Shown in pieces: positions 10,537-21,285 of a stretch of 64,000 nt of DNA. The stretch spans positions 1 to 64,000 of the forward strand of contig JBDHWG010000005.1 of the NCBI GenBank assembly GCA_039810085.1. The letters run 5' to 3'. The notes under the pieces are model-generated. The model was not told where the DNA came from, searched no databases, and worked only from the letters and a program-made list of their open reading frames with translations. The stretch's first letter is position 1. Each line of letters begins with the position of its first letter. The position numbers were made by a program, and so were the translations under genes. The DNA comes from JBDHWG01 sp039810085 (GTDB lineage: Bacteria; Chloroflexota; Anaerolineae; Epilineales; JAHCIE01).

Positions 10537-10646
10537 CATCCCTCCATAACGGCTCTTTTCGTAAGAAACATTTTGAGGCTGCGTCTATCCTTTGCGTTCT
10601 ATCACAACGCAGTGCGGCGTAAACGCTGCAAATCCCAAATTCATGC

Positions 10647-10675
10647 TTGACAAAATAAGTGGTATTCGTTATAAT
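10647..10675 (+). promoter_or_regulatory. rpoB promoter (consensus)
   Basis: TTGACA (10647-10652), exactly 17 bases and TATAAT (10670-10675) form a perfect sigma70 consensus promoter. The rpoB leader from here is about 210 bases long. Confidence 0.8.
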
Positions 10676-10721
10676 AACTGATTGCACGATTCCGCCATGC
10701 CTGGTTTAGGCCGCGTTTGAG

Positions 10722-10803
10722 GCAATCTCGCCGTCGCTGTGGCTGTCCTTCGCTCCAGGCGGAGAGCGAACGACAGTGGGGGCGCTCCGGTAAATGAGAT
10801 TGC
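10722..10803 (+). promoter_or_regulatory. Folded 5' leader of rpoB
   Basis: GCAATCTC (10722-10729) pairs with GAGATTGC (10796-10803). Inside, CTGTC/GACAG and TTCGCTC/GAGCGAA (10743-10776) make a 12-bp hairpin with one C-C mismatch. It lies wholly in the 5' leader, which suggests control of rpoB mRNA by folding, processing or protein binding. The ligand is unknown. The whole nrdJ-rpoB gap (10208-10892) otherwise holds only the other sites listed here. Confidence 0.5.
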
Positions 10804-10845
10804 TCTATCCGTCACGCGGGCTGAACTAGGTTTGTTGCGTTAGTT

Positions 10846-10872
10846 GACTTCACTTCAGCCCAAGGTGAAGTC
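10846..10872 (+). promoter_or_regulatory. GACTTCA hairpin before the rpoB ribosome site
   Basis: GACTTCAC (10846-10853) pairs with GTGAAGTC (10865-10872), just before the AAGGAAGG ribosome site of rpoB. It shares the GACTTCA/TGAAGTC core with hairpins at 24903-24936 and 36567-36599. Confidence 0.5.
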
Positions 10873-10892
10873 GAGTTGAAAAGGAAGGTCGC

Positions 10893-14828
<3,936 letters not shown>

Positions 14829-14890
14829 AATGCCCTCACCCCTTCCCCTCTCCCACCTCCGGGAAAGGGGTAGACGAGAGAGACACATCC

Positions 14891-14931
14891 GAGGCACGGG
14901 GACGCGCGAGCGCCCCGTGCCTCACTCTTTT
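14891..14931 (+). terminator. Strong Rho-independent terminator of rpoB
   Basis: GAGGCACGGGG (14891-14901) pairs perfectly with CCCCGTGCCTC (14913-14923), followed by ACTCTTTTG. An 11-bp GC-rich stem with a U-tract is the best terminator in the window. It ends rpoB transcription 63 bases after the stop. Confidence 0.85.
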
Positions 14932-14944
14932 GAGAGATGCGACA

Positions 14945-14968
14945 ACGCAGAGGCGCAGAGACGCAGAG
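14945..14968 (+). repeat. Three tandem RCGCAGAG octamers in the rpoB-Uma2 gap
   Basis: ACGCAGAG, GCGCAGAG, ACGCAGAG lie head to tail. A related octamer run occurs at 50755-50778. The rest of the 438-base gap (14829-15266) shows only the terminator, degenerate repeat-like text (about 14980-15180, with CCGTGTGTTCCGTGTATTCC-type wording) and the Uma2 promoter. I see no gene in it. Confidence 0.6.
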
Positions 14969-15199
14969 GAAGACTCGCGGTGTCATGCCGAGATTTCCAA
15001 GGCGTGTGACGGCATGCCCCACCCCTATGAACTTCCGAATGTCATGCCGACGAAGGAGGCACCTGGGCTGCCGCAGTCCAGCCCCCTCCTTCAGTTTCTT
15101 CTCCGCCTTTCGCGCCCTTTCCACCTATCGTGGTTCAACTCCTCCCCTTTCCGTGTGTTCCGTGTATTCCGTGGTAGCCCTCTTGGTCTTGTGAAGAGC

Positions 15200-15228
15200 T
15201 TGGTGCGCGTCTCGAACGCGAGTAGAAT
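15200..15228 (+). promoter_or_regulatory. Putative Uma2 gene promoter
   Basis: TTGGTG (15200-15205), a 17-base spacer and TAGAAT (15223-15228), about 39 bases before the Uma2 ATG. Confidence 0.5.
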
Positions 15229-15266
15229 GATGTCAGAGGATGCGCGTGTTGACGTAGGAGGTGGCG

Positions 15267-15863
15267 ATGAGCGCAGCGGCCAAGGCAGGTGCCGAGACAC
15301 GCTGGACGACGGACGACCTGGAGACGTTCCCTGACGATGGGAATCGTTACGAGATCATTGATGGGGAGCTATACGTGTCAAAGCAGCCGCACTTCCATCA
15401 CCAGACAACATGCAATCGTGTGTCGTTGGCTTTGACGGCGTGGAGTGACACCACGAAGTTGGGGGTGACGATTCCGGCGCCCGGTATCATCTTCGACGCG
15501 GAGGACGCGGTCGCGCCCGATGTCGTGTGGATCAGCCGCGAGCAATACGTTCGCGCCGTGCAGCCCGACGGCAAGCTTCACGCCGCACCGGAGCTGGTCG
15601 TCGAGGTGCTGTCGTTTGGCGGGCGCAACGAAGAGCGCGATAAGGCGCTCAAGCTCGACCTGTACTCGCGGCGCGGCGTGCGCGAATACTGGGTGCTGGA
15701 CTGGCGGGCGCGCCGGGTGGATGTCTACCGCCGCCACGAGGCCGCGCTGCGCCAGGCAGCCACCTTGTACGCCGAGGATACGTTGACCTCGCCCCTGCTG
15801 CCAGGCTTCGCTTCCCCTGTTGCAGCCTTCTTCGCCGACGTTCCCGAAGGCGAAAACGAGTAG
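15267..15863 (+). CDS. Uma2 family (DUF820) PD-(D/E)XK-like protein
   Basis: A 198-residue member of the Uma2/DUF820 family, predicted restriction-endonuclease-fold proteins that are abundant in Chloroflexota and cyanobacteria. Family signs are YEIIDGELYVSKQPHFHHQ near the start, APDVVWIS, PELVVEVLS with the candidate catalytic Glu, and KLDLYSRRGVREYWVLD. ATG 15267 is preceded by AGGAGG with about five bases spacing; an in-frame GTG at 15261 is too close to that site. The cellular role of this family is not established. It has its own promoter and is followed seven bases later by the YdeI-like gene. Confidence 0.85.
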   Translation: MSAAAKAGAETRWTTDDLETFPDDGNRYEIIDGELYVSKQPHFHHQTTCNRVSLALTAWSDTTKLGVTIPAPGIIFDAEDAVAPDVVWISREQYVRAVQPDGKLHAAPELVVEVLSFGGRNEERDKALKLDLYSRRGVREYWVLDWRARRVDVYRRHEAALRQAATLYAEDTLTSPLLPGFASPVAAFFADVPEGENE

Positions 15864-15870
15864 GTGGGTT

Positions 15871-16224
15871 ATGGAGATTGGGGAGACGTTGGAGGTGGCG
15901 CGTGCGGAGGAGTTCGGCGCGTGGCTCGCGGCGAACGGCCAGTCGGCGAGGGAAATCTGGGTCGTCATCTACAAGAAGGGATCGGGCAAGCAGACGGTCA
16001 CGTACCCGGAGCTTGTTGAGACGGCGTTGTGCTACGGCTGGATCGACGGCCTGGCGAAGAGCATGGACGCCGAGAAGTGGGCACAGCGCTTTTCGCCGCG
16101 CCGCAAGAAGAGCCACTGGACAGAGACGAACAAGGCGCTGGCGCGGCGGCTCATCGTCGAGGGGCGGATGACCGACGCCGGCCGCGCCGCCCTCCCGCCG
16201 GATGTGCGTGATGCTGATGGATGA
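15871..16224 (+). CDS. YdeI/OmpD-associated (bacteriocin-protection) family protein, short form
   Basis: This 117-residue protein contains the YdeI-family core: IWVVIYKKGSG, VTYPELVETALCYGWIDG, RFSPRRKKSHWTETN and a Lys/Arg-rich helix. Most relatives run to about 190 residues with a C-terminal domain; this one stops soon after GRAALPPDVRDADG, so it is either a short form or truncated. ATG 15871 has AGGTGGG just upstream. It is probably co-transcribed with the Uma2 gene. The biochemical role of the family is unclear. Confidence 0.75.
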   Translation: MEIGETLEVARAEEFGAWLAANGQSAREIWVVIYKKGSGKQTVTYPELVETALCYGWIDGLAKSMDAEKWAQRFSPRRKKSHWTETNKALARRLIVEGRMTDAGRAALPPDVRDADG

Positions 16225-16245
16225 GGCGGCTAGTGTGGAGGTTGC

Positions 16246-16566
16246 ATGCGAGAGAAGTACTTGCGGTACTGGTGGGATCGCGGATCACGAATCAATCCCC
16301 AACAGGTAACTAAACCTTACTATCGCGTACTCTACGATAAGTGGCGAAGGCCAATCATTATCGAGAATTACGAGGTGGATCACACCTTGATCTCGACAAA
16401 TAAGTTTACGTGGCGCTGGAACTACCGTGTTCGCGGTGAAGTATATGATGCGCAAGGCAACATGACGGCTTACCTCGTGTATCGCTATGGCCGCTTGGGC
16501 AACCTTGTAGGCGTTGAGTATCACAAGCCGACCGGCAAGTTGGTGAAATTCTTCGATGAGTTCTAG
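16246..16566 (+). CDS. Hypothetical protein, 106 residues
   Basis: I do not recognise this protein. It is basic and aromatic-rich (many Tyr, Trp and Arg), with no signal peptide or membrane helix, and reads like a small beta-rich domain (WRWNYRVRGEVYDAQGNMTA). GGAGG lies five bases before ATG 16246, so translation is credible. Its GC content is clearly lower than its neighbours, suggesting recent arrival. It sits 21 bases after the YdeI-like gene and just before a repeat element with inverted ends. Confidence 0.6.
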   Translation: MREKYLRYWWDRGSRINPQQVTKPYYRVLYDKWRRPIIIENYEVDHTLISTNKFTWRWNYRVRGEVYDAQGNMTAYLVYRYGRLGNLVGVEYHKPTGKLVKFFDEF

Positions 16567-16601
16567 CTGTACCAGAAGCGTGTACGCCGGGGCGGGTTTC
16601 T

Positions 16602-16702
16602 GGACCACGAAGGTCACGAAAAGGCGCGAAAAGCGCGAAAGGCATTCGCCCAACGGCCCTTTTTCGTGCCTTTCCCGCCCTTTCGGGGGCGTTTCGTGGT
16701 CC
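16602..16702. repeat. 101-bp repeat-like element with 10-bp inverted ends
   Basis: GGACCACGAA (16602-16611) is mirrored by TTCGTGGTCC (16693-16702). The inside holds complementary purine-rich (GGCGCGAAAAGCGCGAAAGG) and pyrimidine-rich arms, so the element can fold into one long hairpin. It encodes nothing. It looks like a nonautonomous REP/MITE-type element; related wording occurs near 15100-15180. Confidence 0.6.
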
Positions 16703-16773
16703 AATAACTTGCGCACTTCAGGTATAATGGGTAGACGGGCAGAGCAGTTCGTGATCCACGAGGGAGAGGCGAG

Positions 16774-17517
16774 ATGGACGAATCGGACAAGCCGCAGCCG
16801 TGCGACGGCAAGTGCATCATCATCGAGAAGGATGGGCCGTACCACGTCATGGGCGGCATCCCGCTGGTCGCCAAGACCCAGGTGGTCTCGGAATATGGCG
16901 AGCCGCTGGCCTGGCGTAAGGAGGGCGAGTTCAAGCTGCGCGTCCACTACAGGCTGTGTCGGTGTGGACAGTCGAGCCACAAGCCCTTTTGCGACGGTAC
17001 GCACGCCCAGATGAATTTCGACGGCACGGAGACGGCGGACACCGCGCCGAGCGAGAGCCGCCGGCGGCCGTTCCGTCGTGGGACGCGGATCGTCGTTCGA
17101 AAGGACCCGACGCTGTGCATGGAGGCAGGCTTCTGTGGCATGGTCAACGCGGGGATGCCGAACCTGGTGGCTGAGACAAGCGACACGAAGGTGCGCTCGC
17201 TGGTTATCGCGATGGTCGAGCGTTGCCCATCCGGCGCTTTGACGTACCATATCGAAGAAGGCGAGGCCGACATCGAGCCGGACCTGCCCCAGCAGATTGC
17301 GGACACCACCGAGATCACAGACGCCGGCCCCATCGCCGGCCCGCTGTGGGTCACCGGCAATATCCCGATCATGCGATCCGACGGCCAGCCGATGGAGACG
17401 CGCAATCGCGTGACGTTGTGCAACTGCGGGATGTCGAAGCAGAAGCCGCTGTGCGACGGTACGCACCGCGAGATGGCCGAGCAGTTGGGCCGGAAGCGTC
17501 CCCCGAAGACCCGCTAG
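16774..17517 (+). CDS. CDGSH iron-sulfur protein with central ferredoxin-like domain
   Basis: A 247-residue protein with two CDGSH-type [2Fe-2S] sites, CRCGQSSHKPFCDGTH (about residues 62-77) and CNCGMSKQKPLCDGTH (about 214-229). Each has three Cys and one His ligand. Between them lies a segment resembling the divergent Fer4_19 domain (LCMEAGFC and ERCPSGALTY). An N-terminal part of CDGSH-associated type (GPYHVMGGIPL) completes the standard layout. Such proteins are soluble redox or cluster-transfer proteins of uncertain partner. ATG 16774 follows GAGGGAGAGG. A TATAAT at 16723-16728 may be its -10. It converges on the next gene with 18 bases between stops. Confidence 0.88.
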   Translation: MDESDKPQPCDGKCIIIEKDGPYHVMGGIPLVAKTQVVSEYGEPLAWRKEGEFKLRVHYRLCRCGQSSHKPFCDGTHAQMNFDGTETADTAPSESRRRPFRRGTRIVVRKDPTLCMEAGFCGMVNAGMPNLVAETSDTKVRSLVIAMVERCPSGALTYHIEEGEADIEPDLPQQIADTTEITDAGPIAGPLWVTGNIPIMRSDGQPMETRNRVTLCNCGMSKQKPLCDGTHREMAEQLGRKRPPKTR

Positions 17518-17535
17518 TCGCCGCTTGGCTTATGG

Positions 17536-18567
17536 TCAGGACGTCACTGCCAGACCGTGGACATGCTGCCAGCGGAAGTGGTCGGGCCAGGGAATACCCA
17601 CGCGTTGCCAGGTCTGCCCGGCATCGTCCGAGTGGTACAGCCCTCGGTTGTTGACTGCGAAGAACTGGTGCGGCGTGTTGGGGTGGGCCGCCAATTCGCT
17701 GGCGAGTATCCCCTGTCGTTCGGGCAACCCCGTCCGCACCTCTTGCCACCCGCCGCCACCTGAACGGCGATAGAGTGTCGACTCAGCCTGGGTCGGATTG
17801 TGGGCCCGGTCAGGGCTGACCGCCGTCGAGATGATTTGGGTGTCAGGGTCGGCGGAATCGACCGCCAGCCCCCAGCCGTAGTGCCACGCAATGCCATCAT
17901 CTGGGCGCTGCCAGCTGGCCCCGCCATCGTGGCTCTCGGCGTACCCATTGCCCGGGCGCACGAAACCATCACCCGCTGCTGAGTAAACCCGCCCCGGCGC
18001 CAGGGGGTGCAGCGCGAGGGTATGCGTATCCATCGGGCCGTCCGGGGTGCGGTCAATGAAGCTAATGCCGCCATCGAGACTCCGCACCAGCGCCCCGTTC
18101 TCGAGGCACACGATCACCAAACCTGGGGCATGGGGGTCAAGACCGATGCAGCGGACATGGTGGGTCCACGGCCGTGGCGGATAGCTCCACGTCGCTTTGG
18201 ACGGAAGCGACTGGAGCGCAGTACACTCCTGCCATGTTGCCCCGCCATCGTCGGAGCGAAACAGAGCGCTCGGCTCAGTGCCCACGTAGACTACCCCCTC
18301 GCCGATCCGCTCTCCTGCGCTCACCGCGACGGCCATGACCTTAGCGGAGGTAATGCCCTCTCCCACCGGCTGCCAGGACGCGCCCGCGTTATCGCTGCGC
18401 CAGACCCCCTGTCCGAACGTCCCGCAGTATAGGACTTCAGGTCGCTGAGGGTCAGCCGCGATGCACTGCACTGTCTTACCGACCAACTGCTGCTCTGCCT
18501 GCCACGCGCCGTTGTTGTCTCGCACGACCATCAAGCTGTCGTTGATGCCAAAGTACACTGTCGTCAT
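17536..18567 (-). CDS. Asp-box (BNR) repeat beta-propeller protein
   Basis: This 343-residue protein carries at least four Asp-box motifs (SDNAGASW, SDDGGATW, SHDGGASW, SDDAGQTW), marking a sialidase/WD40-YVTN-like beta-propeller. It has no signal peptide, membrane helix or sialidase FRIP motif, so an enzymatic role is not supported and it is best called a propeller of unknown function. GGGAGG precedes ATG 18567, which overlaps the stop of the upstream dehydrogenase remnant (ATGA). It therefore belongs to a tetR-SDR-propeller operon. Confidence 0.75.
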   Translation of the reverse strand: MTTVYFGINDSLMVVRDNNGAWQAEQQLVGKTVQCIAADPQRPEVLYCGTFGQGVWRSDNAGASWQPVGEGITSAKVMAVAVSAGERIGEGVVYVGTEPSALFRSDDGGATWQECTALQSLPSKATWSYPPRPWTHHVRCIGLDPHAPGLVIVCLENGALVRSLDGGISFIDRTPDGPMDTHTLALHPLAPGRVYSAAGDGFVRPGNGYAESHDGGASWQRPDDGIAWHYGWGLAVDSADPDTQIISTAVSPDRAHNPTQAESTLYRRSGGGGWQEVRTGLPERQGILASELAAHPNTPHQFFAVNNRGLYHSDDAGQTWQRVGIPWPDHFRWQHVHGLAVTS

Positions 18568-19152
18568 GTTTGCCTCCCTACGCCAGATAGACTGTCCGAA
18601 TCACTTGTCAAGCCCGCCCACTTCTCGCTCATCTCCCACAGTCGTCGGGCATCTGCCTCCTCGTAGGACTGGTCGCTCGACCGCTTGAAGCGGCGGTCCA
18701 CGATGAACTTGCCGCCGACGCCTTCGAGGGACGGATCAAGCGCCGCGTAAATGTAGTTGTCGGTGGCCTGCTCAATCGAGCGGGAGAAGGGCATCAGCGG
18801 CAGAATATAGCGGAACATGAATCGACCGCGCCGCGTCGGCTGGTAGTCGACCAGCGTGGCCGGGACGTAGCCAGGGCACACTGCGTTGGACGTGACGCCC
18901 GTCCCCTCCAGCCGCCGTTGCAGCTCGTAGGCGAACCACATGTTGGCGAGCTTCGAGTTCTTGTAGAAGACCTCCTCGTTGTAGCCCTTCTTGGCGAACA
19001 GGTTGTCCCAATCCCAATTGACTTGCGGCCCGCGATCCACGCCGGGCATCGCGCGACGTCAGAATGACGCGGACGCCGCGTTGGGCTAGCTTTTTGCTCG
19101 TGGCGAAGCCGAGGCCGCGGTTACCGCCGGTGACGATAGCGACCTTTGACAT
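18564..19152 (-). pseudogene. Short-chain dehydrogenase/reductase, internally deleted and frameshifted
   Basis: The first 39 or so residues read MSKVAIVTGGNRGLGFATSK, the NAD(P)-binding TGxxxGxG start of an SDR. The C-terminal 155 residues, in another frame, carry the active-site YxxxK as FYKNSKLANM and the substrate-loop NAVCPGYV. The frames change near 19036-19049, and about 110 residues of a normal 300-residue SDR (second half of the cofactor domain and the catalytic Ser) are missing. A deletion that is not a multiple of three explains this. The start (19152) lies nine bases after tetR, so it was probably the regulator's target. Confidence 0.8.
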
Positions 19153-19161
19153 ATGCCTCTC

Positions 19162-19746
19162 CTATGCCGATAAGCTCTTGAGCACCATGCTCACGAGAAG
19201 TTGAATGACGGCCTCTGCCGGTAGGTTGCTGTCGGCGATGAGGCATGGCAGGTCAATGTCGAACAGGCGATCAATGAACTGAATGATGAGCGGCATGGGC
19301 AGGGCAGTCGCGATCTCCCCCGCCGCGCGGGCCTCGTCTACCAGCGTCTCGAACGCTTGCTGCGTACGCGCCTGTTGGGCCAGTAGGTCGGGATGGCTGC
19401 GGACGGAGTCGGGGGGCAGGGTGATGTGGGCGCTTGTCATGCGCAGGCGGCGGTGAAAGCCGCGGCGCAGAATCTCTGCCAGCCGCTCGGCGACCGGCAT
19501 CGCTGGGTCCAGGGCGCGGATCTCGGCCTCGCCGCGCTCCATCTCCCGCACGATGACCTGAACGGCAATGGCTTCTTTTGACGGAAAGTGCTGATACAGC
19601 GTGGCTCGCGCGACACCCACCCGTTCAATGATGTCGTCAATGCTTGTGTCCGCGTAGCCGCGTTCCAGCATGAGCTCGCTGGCCGCGTCGAGAATAACAT
19701 CCTCGCGGAGCCGGCGCTGCTTCTCTTTCAATGTAGGACGCGTCAT
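19162..19746 (-). CDS. TetR/AcrR family transcriptional regulator
   Basis: A 194-residue repressor with an N-terminal helix-turn-helix: ILDAASELMLERGYADTSID then VGVARATLYQHFPSKEAI, at about residues 18-65. The ligand-binding C-terminal half is all-helical. It heads the operon tetR-SDR-propeller. Upstream on the minus strand are TTGGCA, 17 bases and TATAAT, with a perfect palindrome at the transcription start, so autorepression is likely. The inducer is unknown; with its SDR neighbour broken, the regulon may be decaying. Confidence 0.9.
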   Translation of the reverse strand: MTRPTLKEKQRRLREDVILDAASELMLERGYADTSIDDIIERVGVARATLYQHFPSKEAIAVQVIVREMERGEAEIRALDPAMPVAERLAEILRRGFHRRLRMTSAHITLPPDSVRSHPDLLAQQARTQQAFETLVDEARAAGEIATALPMPLIIQFIDRLFDIDLPCLIADSNLPAEAVIQLLVSMVLKSLSA

Positions 19747-19771
19747 GTTCTATAGACCCAACTGTACGGTT

Positions 19772-19791
19772 TTTGAACTGTATAGTTCAAA
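19772..19791. promoter_or_regulatory. TetR operator palindrome
   Basis: TTTGAACT (19772-19779), four central bases GTAT, and AGTTCAAA (19784-19791) form a perfect inverted repeat of typical TetR operator size. It abuts the minus-strand -10 box and covers the expected start site of tetR. Confidence 0.7.
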
Positions 19792-19819
19792 TTATAGTTG
19801 GATCAGTCTGAAGTGCCAA
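19791..19819 (-). promoter_or_regulatory. tetR promoter
   Basis: Read on the minus strand: TTGGCA (19819-19814), a 17-base spacer and TATAAT (19796-19791). The operator lies directly downstream. Confidence 0.7.
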
Positions 19820-19830
19820 ACGCTTATCGA

Positions 19831-19859
19831 GGGATGCTTCGTTGCGCTCAGCCTGACGA
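19831..19859 (-). repeat. Half copy of the TCATGCTGAGCG repeat family
   Basis: The reverse complement of this stretch reads like the left arm (GCTGAGCG, AGCGAAGCATCCC) of the full copies at 23369-23433 and 42642-42703. It lies in the 344-base tetR-rpsL gap (19747-20090), which otherwise holds the divergent promoters and operator. Confidence 0.55.
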
Positions 19860-19955
19860 CAAAGGGAACTCCTATGTAAGACTGGGGCGGCGGCTGCGTC
19901 TGATGAAAGGTGGCAGTCGCTCATGGGCGCGCTGCCGCGTGTAATCCTATAGAAT

Positions 19956-19984
19956 TTGCGCATCCTTAACGGCACGAGTATAAT
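19956..19984 (+). promoter_or_regulatory. rpsL operon promoter
   Basis: TTGCGC (19956-19961), a 17-base spacer and TATAAT (19979-19984), about 100 bases before rpsL. It has the same sequence elements as the acnA promoter. Confidence 0.7.
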
Positions 19985-20090
19985 TACCTGTCGCGGGCAT
20001 TCCTGCGCGTACTTATTTTGGTTTAATGCGAATGCTCTCGCACTGCTATTGGGCGAGGGTTCGGACGACGAAAGACGAAGGAGAGCGGCG

Positions 20091-20537
20091 TTGCCGACTA
20101 TCAATCAGCTGGTTCGCAAGGGCCGGCAGTCAACAAGCAAGAAGAGCAAATCGCCTGCGCTGCACTACACGTTGAACGCGCAGAAGCGCAAGACGACTTA
20201 CGGCCAGGGCGCGCCGCAGAAGCGCGGCGTTTGCACCCAGGTGCGAACGACGACGCCCAAGAAGCCGAACTCGGCGCTGCGCAAGATTGCCCGCGTTCGC
20301 CTCAGCAATGGCTTCGAGGTGACGGCGTACATCCCGGGTGAGGGCCACACCCTCCAGGAGCACTCGGCGGTGCTCATCCGCGGCGGCCGCGTGAAGGACC
20401 TGCCGGGTGTGCGCTACCACATCGTGCGCGGTACGCTGGATGCCACGGGCGTCGATAAGCGCCGCCGTGGTCGCTCGAAGTACGGGGCGAAGCGGCCGAA
20501 GGCCGGCGCCGCCGCGACGACTGCCAAGAAGAAGTAG
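20091..20537 (+). CDS. rpsL: 30S ribosomal protein uS12
   Basis: A 148-residue decoding-centre protein. The start is a TTG codon at 20091 (PTINQLVRKGRQ follows), with AAGGAG nine bases upstream; no ATG fits. The conserved loop TPKKPNSALRK carries the Lys at which streptomycin-resistance changes occur in other bacteria, and PGEGHTLQEHS is the second conserved loop. The C-terminal tail (KAGAAATTAKKK) is longer than in E. coli. It is the first gene of the str cluster and is followed nine bases later by rpsG. Confidence 0.96.
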   Translation: MPTINQLVRKGRQSTSKKSKSPALHYTLNAQKRKTTYGQGAPQKRGVCTQVRTTTPKKPNSALRKIARVRLSNGFEVTAYIPGEGHTLQEHSAVLIRGGRVKDLPGVRYHIVRGTLDATGVDKRRRGRSKYGAKRPKAGAAATTAKKK

Positions 20538-20546
20538 TGAGGAATC

Positions 20547-21017
20547 ATGCCACGACGCGGTACGATTGTTCGACACCAGCCTATGCCCGACCCGCGCTAC
20601 AATAGCGTGGTCGTGACGCAGTTCATGAACAAGATTATGGAACGCGGCAAGAAGAGTGTCGCCCAGCGGCTCTTCTACGACGCGATGGATCAGATTGAGG
20701 CGCGCACCGGCAAGCCGGGCGTCCAGACGTTCGAGCAGGCGTTGCGCAACGCGACGCCGATGATCGAGGTGAAGCCTCGCCGCGTCGGCGGCTCGACCTA
20801 CCAGGTGCCGGTCGAGATTCGTCCCGACCGCCGCCAGGCGCTGGCAATCCGCTGGCTCATCAACAGCGCGCGCAGCCGCCCCGGCAAGGGCTTCAGCGAC
20901 AAGCTGGCCGCCGAGCTGATGGACGCCGCCGCCAACCAGGGCGCGACCGTCCGCCGGCGCGAGGAAACGCACCGCATGGCCGAGGCCAACAAGGCGTTTG
21001 CGCACTATCGCTGGTAA
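20547..21017 (+). CDS. rpsG: 30S ribosomal protein uS7
   Basis: A 156-residue 3'-domain 16S rRNA-binding protein of standard length. It shows the RNA-binding N-terminus PRRG, KIMERGKKSVAQRLFYDA and the KPRRVGGSTYQVPVEI loop. It ends HYRW, as is usual for uS7 (FAHYRW). It is co-transcribed with rpsL, and a 268-base leader separates it from fusA. Confidence 0.97.
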   Translation: MPRRGTIVRHQPMPDPRYNSVVVTQFMNKIMERGKKSVAQRLFYDAMDQIEARTGKPGVQTFEQALRNATPMIEVKPRRVGGSTYQVPVEIRPDRRQALAIRWLINSARSRPGKGFSDKLAAELMDAAANQGATVRRREETHRMAEANKAFAHYRW

Positions 21018-21038
21018 TTCGTAAGCAAGACAAGCGAA

Positions 21039-21102
21039 CGGCCAGGTGGCATGACGCAGACGTTGTGCTAGACAGAAGCGTCTGAGGCATCCCATCTGGC
21101 CG
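21039..21102 (+). promoter_or_regulatory. Large hairpin in the rpsG-fusA spacer
   Basis: CGGCCAG (21039-21045) pairs with CTGGCCG (21096-21102), and CAGACG pairs with CGTCTG inside. A second hairpin follows near 21132-21155 (GTCGCCGC with GCGGCGA). The rest of the spacer up to 21285 has no clear gene. It may be a processing or autoregulatory site for fusA; that role is inferred from position only. Confidence 0.4.
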
Positions 21103-21285
21103 GTCGAGATAGACACAACTCTCGTGGCGCGGTCGCCGCGGCAGCGGCGAGACTTCCACTGAGCAGCACACCACCACCCGACAAGGGCGGCGAGGGGCGT
21201 AGGGAAGTCCGCGTGCAGTTGAGAGCGGGCTTTTCGTTTTGTCCTCAGAAAGAGCTTAAGGCGACCGAGAGAGAGATGAGGTAGT

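Noticed and set aside
10391..10687. Minus-strand frame in the nrdJ-rpoB gap
   Set aside because: No ribosome site or family resemblance, and it overlaps two good plus-strand promoters and hairpins.
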